Source: UBA1731 sp045595285 (GTDB lineage: Bacteria > Verrucomicrobiota > Kiritimatiellia > RFP12 > UBA1067). From it: DNA of 64,000 bases. Location of the stretch: assembly GCA_045595285.1 (NCBI GenBank), contig JAZOAC010000166.1:1-64000 (forward strand), read 5' to 3'. The notes below the pieces were generated by a model. That model ran no database searches. It saw only the letters and a program-made list of their open reading frames with translations, and was not told where the DNA came from. A program made the position numbers and the translations under genes. Below are positions 9,059 to 17,447 of the stretch, piece by piece (position 1 is the stretch's first letter; each line of letters begins with the position of its first letter).

Positions 9059-10107
9059 CAGACAAGCCTCCTTGACGCAGCCATCTGGAGAGACACCGCC
9101 GCCAGCATGAGAATCACGCCCGAGAACAGAAACGGCGGGAAATATTCGCGATAGCGCTGAAAGACGGTACGGTCAAGTGTGGTCTTCTCAAGCTGGTCGA
9201 TCTCGTCGAGCGCCGCCTTCAGCCCCTTCGCATCGCGCACGCCGAAATACCGGGCCTTCGTCTTCCTGGCGATCGACTTCAGCTGCGATTCGTCGAACGA
9301 AGAGTTCGCGTACTGCACCGTCGTGCGGCCAAACACGTCTCGCGCGCGGAATGGAGTTCGCGTGGAATGCGTGCCGACCCCGATCGTGTATACGCGAATG
9401 CCGAGCTTCGCCGCGGCCGCCGCCGCATCGTCGGGCTCGACCGCTCCGGTGTTGGACACTCCGTCGGAAAGCAGGATTACGATGCGGGACTTCGTCTCCG
9501 CGTTCTTGAGGCGGGCAAGCGCCGTCGCAAGCCCATCGCCGACGGCTGTCATGGTCTCGTCCCTGTCGACGATCTCGCCATTGGCGTCGAACTGCATCGC
9601 CGGCACCTGGACCCCTCTCAGCACGTGCAGAAGAGCCTCATGGTCTGCGGTAAGCGGAGAGAGGGATGATGCGTAGCCGCCAAACGTGATGAGTCCGATA
9701 AGATCGTCCGGACGCGCCTGGACGAACTTTCCGAAAAGCTCCTTCACGACGTCAAGCCGCGTCCTTGCGGAATTCACGTCGCGCACGCTGGACGGGTTGA
9801 GATCCAGGGCCTCCATTGAACCGGACACGTCGACGGTCATCGCGATGGCGATCGCGTCCACGCTCCGGCTTTCTCGGTTCAGCGCCTTGCGCGGTCTTGC
9901 GCAGGCAACCACAAGGAGCGCGGCTCCGGCAAGAAACAGCCAGGGTGTGAGATTGGCGAGTTTCGCGCGCCACCCGGCGGTCCTGAGCGGGAGTCGCCTC
10001 ACCGGAGCGAACTTCACACCGCACCGCCGTCCGCGGCGAAGCATCCGCCATGCCGCAACGGCCAGCGGAAGGACCAGCAGAAATCCGTATGGCCACGCGA
10101 AACTCAT
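9058..10107 (-). CDS. BatA-like von Willebrand factor A membrane protein
   Basis: A 349-residue paralogue of the next gene with the same plan: N-terminal helix (FLLVLPLAVAAWRML), a second helix (TPWLFLAGAALLVVACA), a VWA domain from about 85 with MTVDVSGSMEALD, the threonine region DETMTAVGDGLATAL and LLSDGVSNTGA, and a C-terminal helix. All metal-site residues are present. It probably forms a complex with the downstream VWA protein and the upstream DUF4381-like protein in the inner membrane. The start overlaps the upstream gene by four bases (ATGA type), so expression is coupled. Confidence 0.86.
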   Translation of the reverse strand: MSFAWPYGFLLVLPLAVAAWRMLRRGRRCGVKFAPVRRLPLRTAGWRAKLANLTPWLFLAGAALLVVACARPRKALNRESRSVDAIAIAMTVDVSGSMEALDLNPSSVRDVNSARTRLDVVKELFGKFVQARPDDLIGLITFGGYASSLSPLTADHEALLHVLRGVQVPAMQFDANGEIVDRDETMTAVGDGLATALARLKNAETKSRIVILLSDGVSNTGAVEPDDAAAAAAKLGIRVYTIGVGTHSTRTPFRARDVFGRTTVQYANSSFDESQLKSIARKTKARYFGVRDAKGLKAALDEIDQLEKTTLDRTVFQRYREYFPPFLFSGVILMLAAVSLQMAASRRLV

Positions 10108-11114
10108 GGGGTGTCACCGCCCTTTGCCCCCTGGTTCCTGTTCCGGCTGTCGGCGGTCAGGTAGTCGCGCGCCTTGTCCGTTGCCGAATCGGCCATCTCG
10201 GGAGTCGCCTCCACCCCGGCGAACTTGACCATGTCCGAAGACTCGAGGAACTGCCTGAGCCCTTCAAGCGCCTCGCGGGTGAACGCCGGGTTCTCGGCGG
10301 CCGCGCGGAGGAACTCGTCCGTCGTGAGGTTTGGGGCGCGGACCGAATGCCTGCGCTGGATGTAGCGACGCACGACCATCGTCAGCTCGACGTAGAAATC
10401 CTTGTAGCGGCCGCGCCCGGGAAGCCCCTTCTGTAGGAGACGGTCGAGTTCGAGCATTGCGCGCTCTATCGGGCTCATCCTGTGCTCGCGGACCTTCTGC
10501 GCAACCTTCTTCACGATCCACCAGGCAAGCGCAACGGCAACGCATGCGGCAAGAAGGACCAATGCGCAATATCGCACAAGCCTCCACGAGAGCGGTGGAA
10601 GATCCTTTTCGGGATTGACCTCCATGCCGCCGGTGACGGTCTCGCGCGCGGCGGGGTTCCGGAAATAGACGGGCGCCGTATAGAACGAGTCGTGCGCCTC
10701 GGAACCGTCTGCCCTGCGGACAAGTGTCACAACAAACGGTAGCAGCTTGTACACCTTCTCGCACGGTTTCGGCACCAGCCTCCAGCTGGACACATACGTC
10801 GTGCCACCGTCGGCGCCGACAAGAGGCTCCTCTGCGAAGTCCTCGGCGACGGAGAATCCGCGGAACCTGTCGCGCAGGTCGGGGAGCGCAACGGTCGTTC
10901 CCGCAGGGGCGACAGCCTTCACCACGACCTCAAAGTCGCGGGCGATGTCGACGACGTCGGGCGACGCAGTGACGGAAAGGGAGATTCCGCCCTTGGAAAG
11001 ATCCGTCTCGACCGCGGCGACGGCAGGCATGGCTGCAGTAAGCAGCCATGCAAAAGCCGAAGCCAGAAGGCGGAATCCCGCTTCCGTGGCGTTTCTGTTT
11101 TTCCCGTTCATCAT
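10104..11114 (-). CDS. BatD/DUF4381-like membrane protein heading the VWA operon
   Basis: A 336-residue protein: signal peptide to about 34 (AWLLTAAMPAVAAVE), a beta-rich extracytoplasmic domain resembling the N-terminal part of BatD (ISLSVTASPDVVDIARDFEVVVKAVAP), a single helix near 185-205 (LVLLAACVAVALAWWIV) and a cytoplasmic helical tail of DUF4381 type (SPIERAMLELDRLL, FYVELTMVVRRYIQRRHSV). This combination accompanies VWA/BatA genes. It is first gene of a four-gene coupled operon ending in the fused ABC protein. The -10 hexamer TATAAT ends eight bases before the ATGATG, so the transcript is probably leaderless; no ribosome site exists. The ATG at 11111 is an alternative start. Confidence 0.72.
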   Translation of the reverse strand: MMNGKNRNATEAGFRLLASAFAWLLTAAMPAVAAVETDLSKGGISLSVTASPDVVDIARDFEVVVKAVAPAGTTVALPDLRDRFRGFSVAEDFAEEPLVGADGGTTYVSSWRLVPKPCEKVYKLLPFVVTLVRRADGSEAHDSFYTAPVYFRNPAARETVTGGMEVNPEKDLPPLSWRLVRYCALVLLAACVAVALAWWIVKKVAQKVREHRMSPIERAMLELDRLLQKGLPGRGRYKDFYVELTMVVRRYIQRRHSVRAPNLTTDEFLRAAAENPAFTREALEGLRQFLESSDMVKFAGVEATPEMADSATDKARDYLTADSRNRNQGAKGGDTP

Positions 11115-11134
11115 TGCCGTCGATTATACCACAA
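11109..11134 (-). promoter_or_regulatory. Extended -10 promoter abutting the VWA operon start
   Basis: On the minus strand TGTGGTATAAT (hexamer 11128-11123) is followed after eight bases by the start codon at 11114. Transcription starting about seven bases after the -10 would begin at or beside the ATG, so a leaderless mRNA is predicted. Confidence 0.6.
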
Positions 11135-11230
11135 CTATGCACTTATTTTAAGTGCCTCAATGCCGATCGACATGGTGCATGGGAGGTAGATTCCGAAGTA
11201 AGGCATCCTTGAAGCCCATGGATCAACAGA

Positions 11231-12319
11231 TCAAACGCTTGCCAGTCCGGCAGCGATCCGTTCAGACAGGTCTTTTTCACGAAGGGCGTTCAGGACCGGA
11301 TCAAGCGAGCCCTCAACAATACGGTCAAGAGAATAGAGCGTTAGATCCACGCGATGGTCCGTCATGCGGTTCTGGGGGAAGTTGTAGGTACGGATGCGTT
11401 CCGAACGGTCACCGGAGCCGCGAAGCGTCAGACGCGAAGCTCCGAGCTTCGCTTCCTCCTCTCGGCGCCTGAAATCGAGAATTCGCGCCTTGAGTGTGGC
11501 AAGGCACTTCTCCTTGTTACGGATTTGCGAACGCTCATCCTGGCACTGCGCCACAAGACCTGTGGGCAGATGCGTCATGCGGACAGCAGACTCTGTCTTG
11601 TTCACATGCTGACCGCCTGCGCCACCTGCGCAGAAAAGGTCGATGCGGATATCCTTCTCGGGAATCTCAAGTTCGTCTTCCTCGTCCGCCTCTGGAAACA
11701 CGACCACGGTCGCGGCACTCGTGTGGATACGCCCCTGCGTCTCCGTCTCCGGAACCCGTTGGACACGATGCCCGCCGCTTTCGAAACGGAACAGACCGTA
11801 AGCACCTTCACCCTCGACTGTGAAGATCACTTCCTTGTAGCCGTCAAGCGAAGTCTGATTTCCGGACATCACCCGTACACGCCATCCCCTGGTCTCGCAA
11901 TAGCGTGAATACATCCGAAACAGATTCCCGGCGAAAAGCGCGGCCTCTTCCCCTCCTGTCCCCGCGCGGATTTCGAAGCACGCGTTTCGCGACTCAAGTG
12001 GATCCGACGGCAGAAGCCCTGCCAACACATCCATCTCTGCATCGGGAATGGATGCTTTAAGACTTTCAACCTCGCTCTGCGCTTCTGCCTGAAGCTCTGG
12101 ATCGAGTTCGGGGTCAGCAAGCATCAATTCCGCACCTTCGATATCGTCAAGAAGTTTGAAATAGCGTTTCGCCGCCGATTCAAGCTTCTTGAGTGCAGTA
12201 TGCTCGCGCACGGTCTCGCGGTAGCGTTTTGCGTCTGCAACAACAGAAGGATCGCCCATTGCGGCCTCTACCGCAGTCAGGCGATCCAGCACTCTTCCAA
12301 TCTGAGCTTTGCCTATCAA
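11231..12319 (-). CDS. prfA: Peptide chain release factor 1
   Basis: A 362-residue class I release factor that ends translation at UAA and UAG. The peptidyl-tRNA hydrolysis loop GAGGQHVNKTESAVRMTH is present, with Gln of GGQ, the site methylated by PrmC. The codon-recognition stretch reads RVPETETQGRIHTS, the PxT motif that separates RF1 from RF2 (SPF). The length is normal. The start overlaps the stop of rpmE by four bases, the common rpmE-prfA pair. No prmC follows; the next gene on this strand is the unrelated VWA operon, which has its own promoter. Confidence 0.97.
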   Translation of the reverse strand: MIGKAQIGRVLDRLTAVEAAMGDPSVVADAKRYRETVREHTALKKLESAAKRYFKLLDDIEGAELMLADPELDPELQAEAQSEVESLKASIPDAEMDVLAGLLPSDPLESRNACFEIRAGTGGEEAALFAGNLFRMYSRYCETRGWRVRVMSGNQTSLDGYKEVIFTVEGEGAYGLFRFESGGHRVQRVPETETQGRIHTSAATVVVFPEADEEDELEIPEKDIRIDLFCAGGAGGQHVNKTESAVRMTHLPTGLVAQCQDERSQIRNKEKCLATLKARILDFRRREEEAKLGASRLTLRGSGDRSERIRTYNFPQNRMTDHRVDLTLYSLDRIVEGSLDPVLNALREKDLSERIAAGLASV

Positions 12320-12528
12320 GCCTTCTTCTGGAACTTCGCGTAGCGCTTCTTGAACGAGTCAACACGACCTTCCGTATCGACCATCGTCTTCTGACCCGTG
12401 AAATAGGGATGGCACGCGGAGCAGGTGTTGACCTGCATTTCCTTCTTCGTGGAACGCGTCTTGATGACATTGCCGCACGCGCACGTGATCGTCGCGTCTT
12501 CGTAGTTAGGATGGATTCCGTCTTTCAT
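12316..12528 (-). CDS. rpmE: 50S ribosomal protein L31
   Basis: A 70-residue bL31 with the zinc-binding form of the protein: CACGN near residue 16 and CSACHPYFTGQ near 36, giving four Cys ligands in C+ paralogues. KKEMQVNTCSACHPYFTG is highly conserved. It sits at the large-subunit central protuberance and bridges to the small subunit. The zinc form is normally used when zinc is sufficient. It is first gene of the rpmE-prfA unit; upstream, TGATATGAT is a plausible extended -10, and AAAAGAAAG serves as a weak ribosome site. Confidence 0.97.
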   Translation of the reverse strand: MKDGIHPNYEDATITCACGNVIKTRSTKKEMQVNTCSACHPYFTGQKTMVDTEGRVDSFKKRYAKFQKKA

Positions 12529-12733
12529 CTTTCTTTTAAGCCTTTCAAAAAAGTGGTCGTATCATATCATTTTGCCGCGCATTGTGCAAGTACCCGAATC
12601 AAGATTCAGGTAATCGGTCTGTGAGTGGGGTTGTCACCCGCGCTCACTGATCGATTGAAAAAATGATTTGTAATAAAAAGGAAGCTATTCAGATCGTCCA
12701 TCGGGATCTGCCTTGATAAAAGCATTCTTCGCG

Positions 12734-13099
12734 TTATCTTGTCTGAACCGGAACACTTATATGATTCTTTTTCTCTGGAGATGTCGATTTCTCAATGTCC
12801 CTTTTCGTTTTTATGCCGTTGGTCTTAGGTCTCACAGTTCTGCGATTAGGACGGACCACACGTACGTTTCGCTGGGATATGACATTGCCGTCTGTTACCA
12901 CGGTCAAACCTCTACCATTCGAGTATGTCATTTTGCTTCCCTTGATGACAAATGTGTCCTCTGCCTGTTCACGTGAAATATTCCACTCTGCAGGATATCC
13001 ATTTCTGAAACTGCGGCGGAAAGAACGCGCCTGGACTGCAGTGACGACAAAAATCGCCATCGCTGTAAACATGAGGTGAATGCATACAAATCTTCTCAT
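12734..13099 (-). CDS. Small secreted protein of unknown function
   Basis: A 121-residue protein with a clear signal peptide (RRFVCIHLMFTAMAIFVVTA, cleavage likely after VQA) and a short mature part containing repeated beta-type segments (DTFVIKGSKMTYSNGRGLTVVTDGNV) and a basic, probably disordered tail rich in R, K, T and P. No family is recognised. The ATG at 13099 is preferred over the upstream in-frame ATG because GAGGGA precedes it and the signal peptide begins there. Spacing of 22-31 bases to its upstream neighbours suggests it is last in the phosphatase-dtd operon. Confidence 0.6.
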   Translation of the reverse strand: MRRFVCIHLMFTAMAIFVVTAVQARSFRRSFRNGYPAEWNISREQAEDTFVIKGSKMTYSNGRGLTVVTDGNVISQRNVRVVRPNRRTVRPKTNGIKTKRDIEKSTSPEKKNHISVPVQTR

Positions 13100-13121
13100 G
13101 CCGATATTCCCTCTGAAAATT

Positions 13122-13367
13122 TCAAACTGGGTTGATGGCAAGGAGACCGATAGGATTGTCGGCCAGTTCAAGGAGATAGGAATGCTGAGAGGGGATGGAA
13201 TCATCTATCAGAAGTTTAGTGATAACCTTGCGGTTGGAGGGATCAAATCCATGCCCCGCGTCTGCACAGCCGATTCTCCGCCCCCACGCAATCATCTTAC
13301 GTCCGTTTGGGTTGTCTCCAATCAATTCAACTATGCATTTCATTGAATGTCTGCAGAATTCACACAA
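13122..13367 (-). CDS. Possible small protein between dtd and the secreted protein
   Basis: An open frame of 81 codons (TTG at 13367, or ATG at 13343 giving 73 residues) that fits neatly between dtd and the secreted-protein gene with gaps of 26 and 22 bases. The product would read MKCIVELIGDNPNGRKMIAW and later GFDPSNRKVITKLLIDDSIP, which looks protein-like but matches nothing I recognise. No ribosome site stands before either start. Gene-sized spacing is the main support; it may instead be an untranslated gap. Confidence 0.38.
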   Translation of the reverse strand: MCEFCRHSMKCIVELIGDNPNGRKMIAWGRRIGCADAGHGFDPSNRKVITKLLIDDSIPSQHSYLLELADNPIGLLAINPV

Positions 13368-13393
13368 TCTTCAAAACAAGAATGCGAATGGGG

Positions 13394-13840
13394 CTATTTG
13401 GCTACAAGTTCCACCGAAAACGGTCCATCATTGAGAAGGCGAACTTTCATCTCGGCTCCGAAACGACCGGTGCCGACCCTCTCATATCCAAGGGTTTCAC
13501 GTATCTTCGCCACCACTCGCTCGTACAGTGGCTCGGCGAGTTCTGGCCGCGCGGCATGGGAGAATCCCGGACGACGCCCATGCAAAGTGTCGGCATAGAG
13601 CGTGAACTGAGAGACGACGATCACACTTCCCGCAACATCGACAACAGAATGATTTGTCTTTCCGTTCTCGTCCTCGAATATCCTGAGAGTGCAGATGCGT
13701 TCGGCGATCTCATCCGCTGTCTTTTCCGTGTCGCTATGCGTAACTCCAAGCAAGACCAGATAGCCTTTGCCGATCTTAGAGATCATCTTTCCTTCAACCT
13801 CGACGGATGCCTCGGTCACACGCTGAATCCACGCCTTCAT
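13394..13840 (-). CDS. dtd: D-aminoacyl-tRNA deacylase
   Basis: A 148-residue enzyme that removes D-amino acids (and glycine from tRNA-Ala) from mischarged tRNA. The family signatures are present: MKAWIQRVTEASVEV at the start, the active-site strand SQFTLYAD and the Gly-cisPro segment NDGPFSVEL (usually NDGPVT). The start at 13840 is chosen because GGAGAG precedes it and it matches the family N-terminus exactly. It follows the low-molecular-weight phosphatase gene with a 31-base gap, so co-transcription is likely. Confidence 0.95.
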   Translation of the reverse strand: MKAWIQRVTEASVEVEGKMISKIGKGYLVLLGVTHSDTEKTADEIAERICTLRIFEDENGKTNHSVVDVAGSVIVVSQFTLYADTLHGRRPGFSHAARPELAEPLYERVVAKIRETLGYERVGTGRFGAEMKVRLLNDGPFSVELVAK

Positions 13841-13871
13841 CTTCTCTCCGTTTTGCGCAACACCGTAACCA

Positions 13872-14354
13872 TCATCCACGAGACTTCTTTATGCATTCAA
13901 GAAGCTTGACGCATCCTTCCAGCACATCGGCGTATGTGGTTTCGAAATCACCTGTGTACCAAGGGTCGGCAACGTCACGCGAAGAACCTGCCAGTTCCAT
14001 CATCTTGCACACCTTCGCCATGTCCTCCGGAAACATCAGACGTTTCAAATCCGCCATGTTGTAGGCATCCATCCCAATCACGATGTCAAACTCCGACGCC
14101 TTCGCGGCGGTAATCTGCCAGGCTGCGCGCGGAGAGAACGGAATGCCATACTTCACAAGAATGGATCTGGTGCCGTGATGAATGTCATTTCCGATTTCAT
14201 CCGTGCGCAACGCCGCCGACTCAACGATAACGTCCGATATGCCGGTCTTGGCGAGCAGATCCTTCATGACGAACTCTGCCATCGGGCTTCGGCATATGTT
14301 CCCATGGCACACGAAAAGTATCTTCTGCAATTTTCTATGAATAGGAATGTTCAT
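13872..14354 (-). CDS. Low-molecular-weight protein-tyrosine phosphatase
   Basis: A 160-residue LMW-PTP. The P-loop FVCHGNICRSPMAEF holds the nucleophile Cys in C(x)5R, here CHGNICRS, and the general-acid loop is DPWYTGDF. It could act on tyrosine kinases of exopolysaccharide systems or on arginine phosphate; no kinase is nearby to decide. The start codon lies seven bases after a TATAAT on the same strand (14367-14362, preceded by TATGG), with no room for a ribosome site, so a leaderless transcript is probable. It is first gene of the dtd operon. Confidence 0.93.
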   Translation of the reverse strand: MNIPIHRKLQKILFVCHGNICRSPMAEFVMKDLLAKTGISDVIVESAALRTDEIGNDIHHGTRSILVKYGIPFSPRAAWQITAAKASEFDIVIGMDAYNMADLKRLMFPEDMAKVCKMMELAGSSRDVADPWYTGDFETTYADVLEGCVKLLECIKKSRG

Positions 14355-14419
14355 GCCGTAGATTATACCATATGGACAGATGCCCCAATTTCACCGCCCA
14401 ACCTGAATTCATTCAGAAT

Positions 14420-14444
14420 AAGAATATGATTCGGACTAATTCTC
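14420..14444 (+). repeat. Copy 1 of the dispersed GATTCGGACTAATTCTC element
   Basis: A 25-base sequence AAGAATATGATTCGGACTAA plus TTCTC, almost identical to elements at 17578, 17685 (reversed), 25775 (reversed) and, partly, 45441. GAGAAT/ATTCTC ends make it an interrupted palindrome. It lies in the gap between the divergent phosphatase and C_GCAxxG genes. Confidence 0.75.
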
Positions 14445-14563
14445 ATCACTATAAAGGAATATAAGTTTCCCCGACTTGCAACTAATATTTTCGACTGCGT
14501 TTGTAGTTAATGGGCAGCAATGATATAATCACGCGTAAAAACAACCATAAAGGAAATTACACG

Positions 14564-14989
14564 ATGGGAACCCATGCAGATAAAGCCGTAAGACTTTTCG
14601 AGTCGGGATGTTCATGCTCACAGGCAGTGTTCACCGCCTATGCGGAAGATTTCGGAATGGATGCCGAAACCGCAATGAAGGTGTCCGTGGCGCTCGGAGG
14701 CGGAATGGGGCGCATGCGCGAGGCGTGCGGAGCGGTGAGCGGCATGGCCCTTGTCGCGGGACTCAAGTACGGGAACACCGATCCGGCCGACGCGGCGGCA
14801 AAGTCAAAGGCCCTTGATGCGGCGAAGGCCCTTGCCGAGAAGTTCAAGACCGAAAACGGATCGGTCGTCTGCAAGGAACTTCTCGGGCTTGAACCTCCGC
14901 GCGGGCAGACGGAACTTCTCCCGAAGAAACTGCCGTGCAAAGAGCTTGTCCGCATGGCGGCAGAACTTCTCGAAAGCCTGCAGGGCTAG
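14564..14989 (+). CDS. C_GCAxxG_C_C family cysteine-rich protein
   Basis: A 141-residue protein with the spaced cysteines of the C_GCAxxG_C_C family, thought to be redox-active or metal-binding: FESGCSCSQAVFTAYAEDFG at the start, REACGAVSGM at about 54 and VCKELLG and LPCKELV near the end. The start at 14564 is chosen because AAGGAAA precedes it and the upstream in-frame ATG lacks family similarity. TGATATAAT at 14522-14530 is the likely -10. It is one of only two plus-strand genes on the left arm, so it is transcribed against fork movement. Its TAG stop overlaps the TAG of the converging broken gene. Confidence 0.82.
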   Translation: MGTHADKAVRLFESGCSCSQAVFTAYAEDFGMDAETAMKVSVALGGGMGRMREACGAVSGMALVAGLKYGNTDPADAAAKSKALDAAKALAEKFKTENGSVVCKELLGLEPPRGQTELLPKKLPCKELVRMAAELLESLQG

Positions 14990-15368
14990 CGAAGGACGCA
15001 AGCCTCCCGCTGGACGTTGCCGAAAACAGACGAGACGCGCACCTTCCATTTTCCCCGCGGATCGGAAGGAGCGAACGGAATCACATAGTTTCCCTTGGAG
15101 TCAGTGGATGCTCGCCTTTTGCCGTGAACTTGGCGCTTTCCCCGGCTCCAAGCGCAATGGTTTCGTTCTGGGCCACATTCATGATTGCGTTCGTAAGAGC
15201 CGTCAAATCTCCAATCCAGGTATCCGTCTTCTCATCATAGACAGATGGCACTGTACTCCCTGCAACGTGCAAGAAAGATACGCGAAAAACACCTGAGGCA
15301 AAAATAATCCGCCTGCTTCCATCAAACCGAAGACTGAAAATTGATATTCCCATTTCTCCTTTGAACAA
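14986..15368 (-). pseudogene. Frameshifted small gene of unknown function
   Basis: On the minus strand one frame runs from 15368 to 15081 and ends ...AGESAKFTAKGEHPLTPRE. The adjacent frame carries a sensible continuation from about 15110 to a TAG at 14986, reading DSKGNYVIPFAPSDPRGKW then KVRVSSVFGNVQREACVLR. The two join as one C-terminal beta domain if one base is added near the AAAA run at 15117-15120. Either a real frameshift or a base-call error is possible. The N-terminus lacks a signal peptide, so it may be a remnant of a longer secreted protein. The family is not recognised. Confidence 0.55.
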
Positions 15369-15514
15369 TGATACGCATCAACAGGTTTTACATCCGACTG
15401 CAGAAAATGGTATCACACACATAGGTTGCGAGTCAATGATAAAATCATAGATAACTTAAATTATAATCCACCCTTCCCCGTAAATTTAAATTATAAAATA
15501 AGGCTATAAATAAT

Positions 15515-15541
15515 ACGCGCATCCTCCCAGTGGATACGCGT
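15515..15541 (-). terminator. Hairpin downstream of the zinc-type dehydrogenase
   Basis: Minus strand: ACGCGTATCC, a seven-base loop, GGATGCGCGT, then ATTATTTAT. A nine-of-ten-pair stem followed by a T-rich stretch lies 39 bases past the dehydrogenase stop. The T tract is interrupted, so strength is uncertain. Confidence 0.5.
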
Positions 15542-15579
15542 ATGCTTAAAGTCGAGGAAATTGTAGAAAAAACGTCGCC

Positions 15580-16935
15580 CTACGAAAGGCGGAGGACTCG
15601 TTCCTTGATGAGCTCCCTGGGTGTGCCTATCTCGATCTTGGGAGCGTTGGCAAGAAGAAAGTCTTCAGCCTCCTTGCTCCACAGCCCGTTGTGCGCGGAG
15701 CATATCCGGTCAAGCTCCGCAAACAGAGGATCGGTTTTGCCCTTCTCCGCAAAGTCGGATATGGCTGTCATCGGCATGCGGACATGCGTGTACACAAGAC
15801 GTTTGCCGCCGGGAATCTTGAGAAGGTTGAGCGTTGAGTCCGCAACGGAATCAAGTCCGCCGACATGCGTCACCATAACCTCGGGATGCAGAATGCCCTT
15901 CCCTATCCAGTCCACCGAATCAACCATGTCATCAACGAAACTTCCGGAATTGGCCGCCACATGGTGCATCATGTAGTGGACATTGTAGAAATTGAACGGC
16001 GCTCTCAGATTCTTGTCCGTGGGGCTTGCGAAGAAATTCAGGCATCCGTCATATGCAAGAAGATCAGAGCACTGTGAGAGCAATGCCGGAACCGCTGCCA
16101 TCACAAAGATGTCGTCATAGCCGGAATCTCCCTCGCCGTCCGCAAGATTGTATTTTTTCAGTGCGGCAACAGGGTCGTCCATTCCGGATGTATTGACGAA
16201 ATGGACTTCCACGCCGTTTACATTTCCGTCTGCCCTTCCGTCTGCATAGGACAGACCAAACATCCGGGCTGCGCGGGAAAGTCTTCCGTCATCAACCTCC
16301 GTCACGACAAGACGGCGCGGGCGGCGTTCCGGCGAATGGCACGCTATATCGATGCAGCCAAGCCCCATTGCGCCGCATCCCGCCATAAGCAGCATCTTGC
16401 CTCCATCCACTATCCCGTGAATGTGTTCATGCGCAGCCTGCGCATTATGGTAGTTGGCGCGAAGTCCCGCCAATATGCACGATATTGGTTCGGCAAGGGA
16501 GCAGGTGAAGAAAGCATCTCCGTCATACGGCAACAGACATCCCATCTCCATTACAATGGACGGCAGATATACATGCGTCGATTCGCCGCCGACCGAATGC
16601 CACGAAAAGCCGATGACCGTATCAAGTTCGTGTCCGGGCACGTTGAGTGTGGGTTGGATGCCGACGCGCTGCCCGACATGGAATCTGCCCTTCCACTTCT
16701 CACCCACCTCGCGCACAACCCCGACCATCTCGTGTCCAACCATTACGGGGCGCGAGGCAATGTCATCAGGAATCCTCTTGTGCGCAGGTCCGAGAGTCAC
16801 GCACTTGTAGTCACTCACGCAGACGGAGTTTGCGACAATCTCAACAACAATCCCTTCTTCACCGGCAGGTTCGAGCTCAACGTCCTCGAGCCTCAGATCA
16901 CTTGCTCCATAGAGACGCCATGCCTTGGCATTCAT
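15580..16935 (-). CDS. Zinc-binding medium-chain dehydrogenase, sorbitol/L-sorbose-1-phosphate reductase-like
   Basis: A 451-residue MDR-superfamily protein: a GroES-like catalytic domain with SVCVSDYK (catalytic zinc Cys), GHEMVGVVREVGEKWKGRFHVGQRVG at about 70-95, and a Rossmann domain with MAGCGAMGLGCIDIA near 190. The four-cysteine structural-zinc loop of alcohol dehydrogenases is absent. The long form (about 410-450 residues) resembles L-sorbose-1-phosphate reductases and related sugar-phosphate or polyol dehydrogenases. The substrate is undetermined. It sits 20 bases downstream of the XRE regulator and may be controlled by it. Confidence 0.8.
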   Translation of the reverse strand: MNAKAWRLYGASDLRLEDVELEPAGEEGIVVEIVANSVCVSDYKCVTLGPAHKRIPDDIASRPVMVGHEMVGVVREVGEKWKGRFHVGQRVGIQPTLNVPGHELDTVIGFSWHSVGGESTHVYLPSIVMEMGCLLPYDGDAFFTCSLAEPISCILAGLRANYHNAQAAHEHIHGIVDGGKMLLMAGCGAMGLGCIDIACHSPERRPRRLVVTEVDDGRLSRAARMFGLSYADGRADGNVNGVEVHFVNTSGMDDPVAALKKYNLADGEGDSGYDDIFVMAAVPALLSQCSDLLAYDGCLNFFASPTDKNLRAPFNFYNVHYMMHHVAANSGSFVDDMVDSVDWIGKGILHPEVMVTHVGGLDSVADSTLNLLKIPGGKRLVYTHVRMPMTAISDFAEKGKTDPLFAELDRICSAHNGLWSKEAEDFLLANAPKIEIGTPRELIKERVLRLS

Positions 16936-16955
16936 TCATACCCTCCCTCTTTTGG

Positions 16956-17408
16956 TCAACAGGCGATATAGCTGGCGCCGCACATCGTGCAGCATGCGCC
17001 TTCGTTCAGAACCGCACCGCAGGATGGACAGCACTTCTCCAGAACCTCTCCGCAGTGGGCGCAATAGATGCCCTTCTGCAACGTGATTCTGTAGAACGCA
17101 CGATCACGGACGGTGTATCCGGAATTCGACGGGCATTCGCAATCAGGGCAGTAGCCTACGGATACGGAAGCATCAGCCGGCTTTCCGGCGTTCTCCTCCT
17201 CATCCTGAAGCTTCTTCAAGTCAATGCCAAGACGCTTCGCCAGTTTGGATACATATTCCTCTGAAAGCTTTGTGGAGTTGCCACACTCGAACATGGAGAT
17301 TGCTTCCTGGTGGCATCCTATCTCCTTCGCAAGAACAGACTGCGACAAGCGAAGGGCGCGACGTGCGTCCTTAAAGGCCTGGCATATTGTCTTTGATACG
17401 TTCTGCAT
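16956..17408 (-). CDS. XRE-family regulator with C-terminal zinc ribbons
   Basis: A 150-residue protein. An N-terminal helix-turn-helix of Cro/C1 type (about 5-65: FKDARRALRLSQSVLAKEIG, CHQEAISMFECGNS) is followed by two Cys-rich ribbons: GYCPDCECPS, YCAHCGEVLEKCCPSCGAVL and CCTMCGASY. The start at 17408 is set by GGAG just upstream. The ribbons suggest zinc or redox sensing, or only structural zinc. An array of TTATAAA-type motifs lies immediately upstream at 17466-17536 and may be its own operator. It probably forms a two-gene unit with the downstream dehydrogenase. Confidence 0.78.
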   Translation of the reverse strand: MQNVSKTICQAFKDARRALRLSQSVLAKEIGCHQEAISMFECGNSTKLSEEYVSKLAKRLGIDLKKLQDEEENAGKPADASVSVGYCPDCECPSNSGYTVRDRAFYRITLQKGIYCAHCGEVLEKCCPSCGAVLNEGACCTMCGASYIAC

Positions 17409-17447
17409 CTGATTTCTCCAACGCCGCATATTATCCTATAACCAAGA

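Noticed and set aside
12619..12648. GTGAG...CTCAC hairpin after the small secreted-protein gene
   Set aside because: No T tract on the expected side and an imperfect stem.
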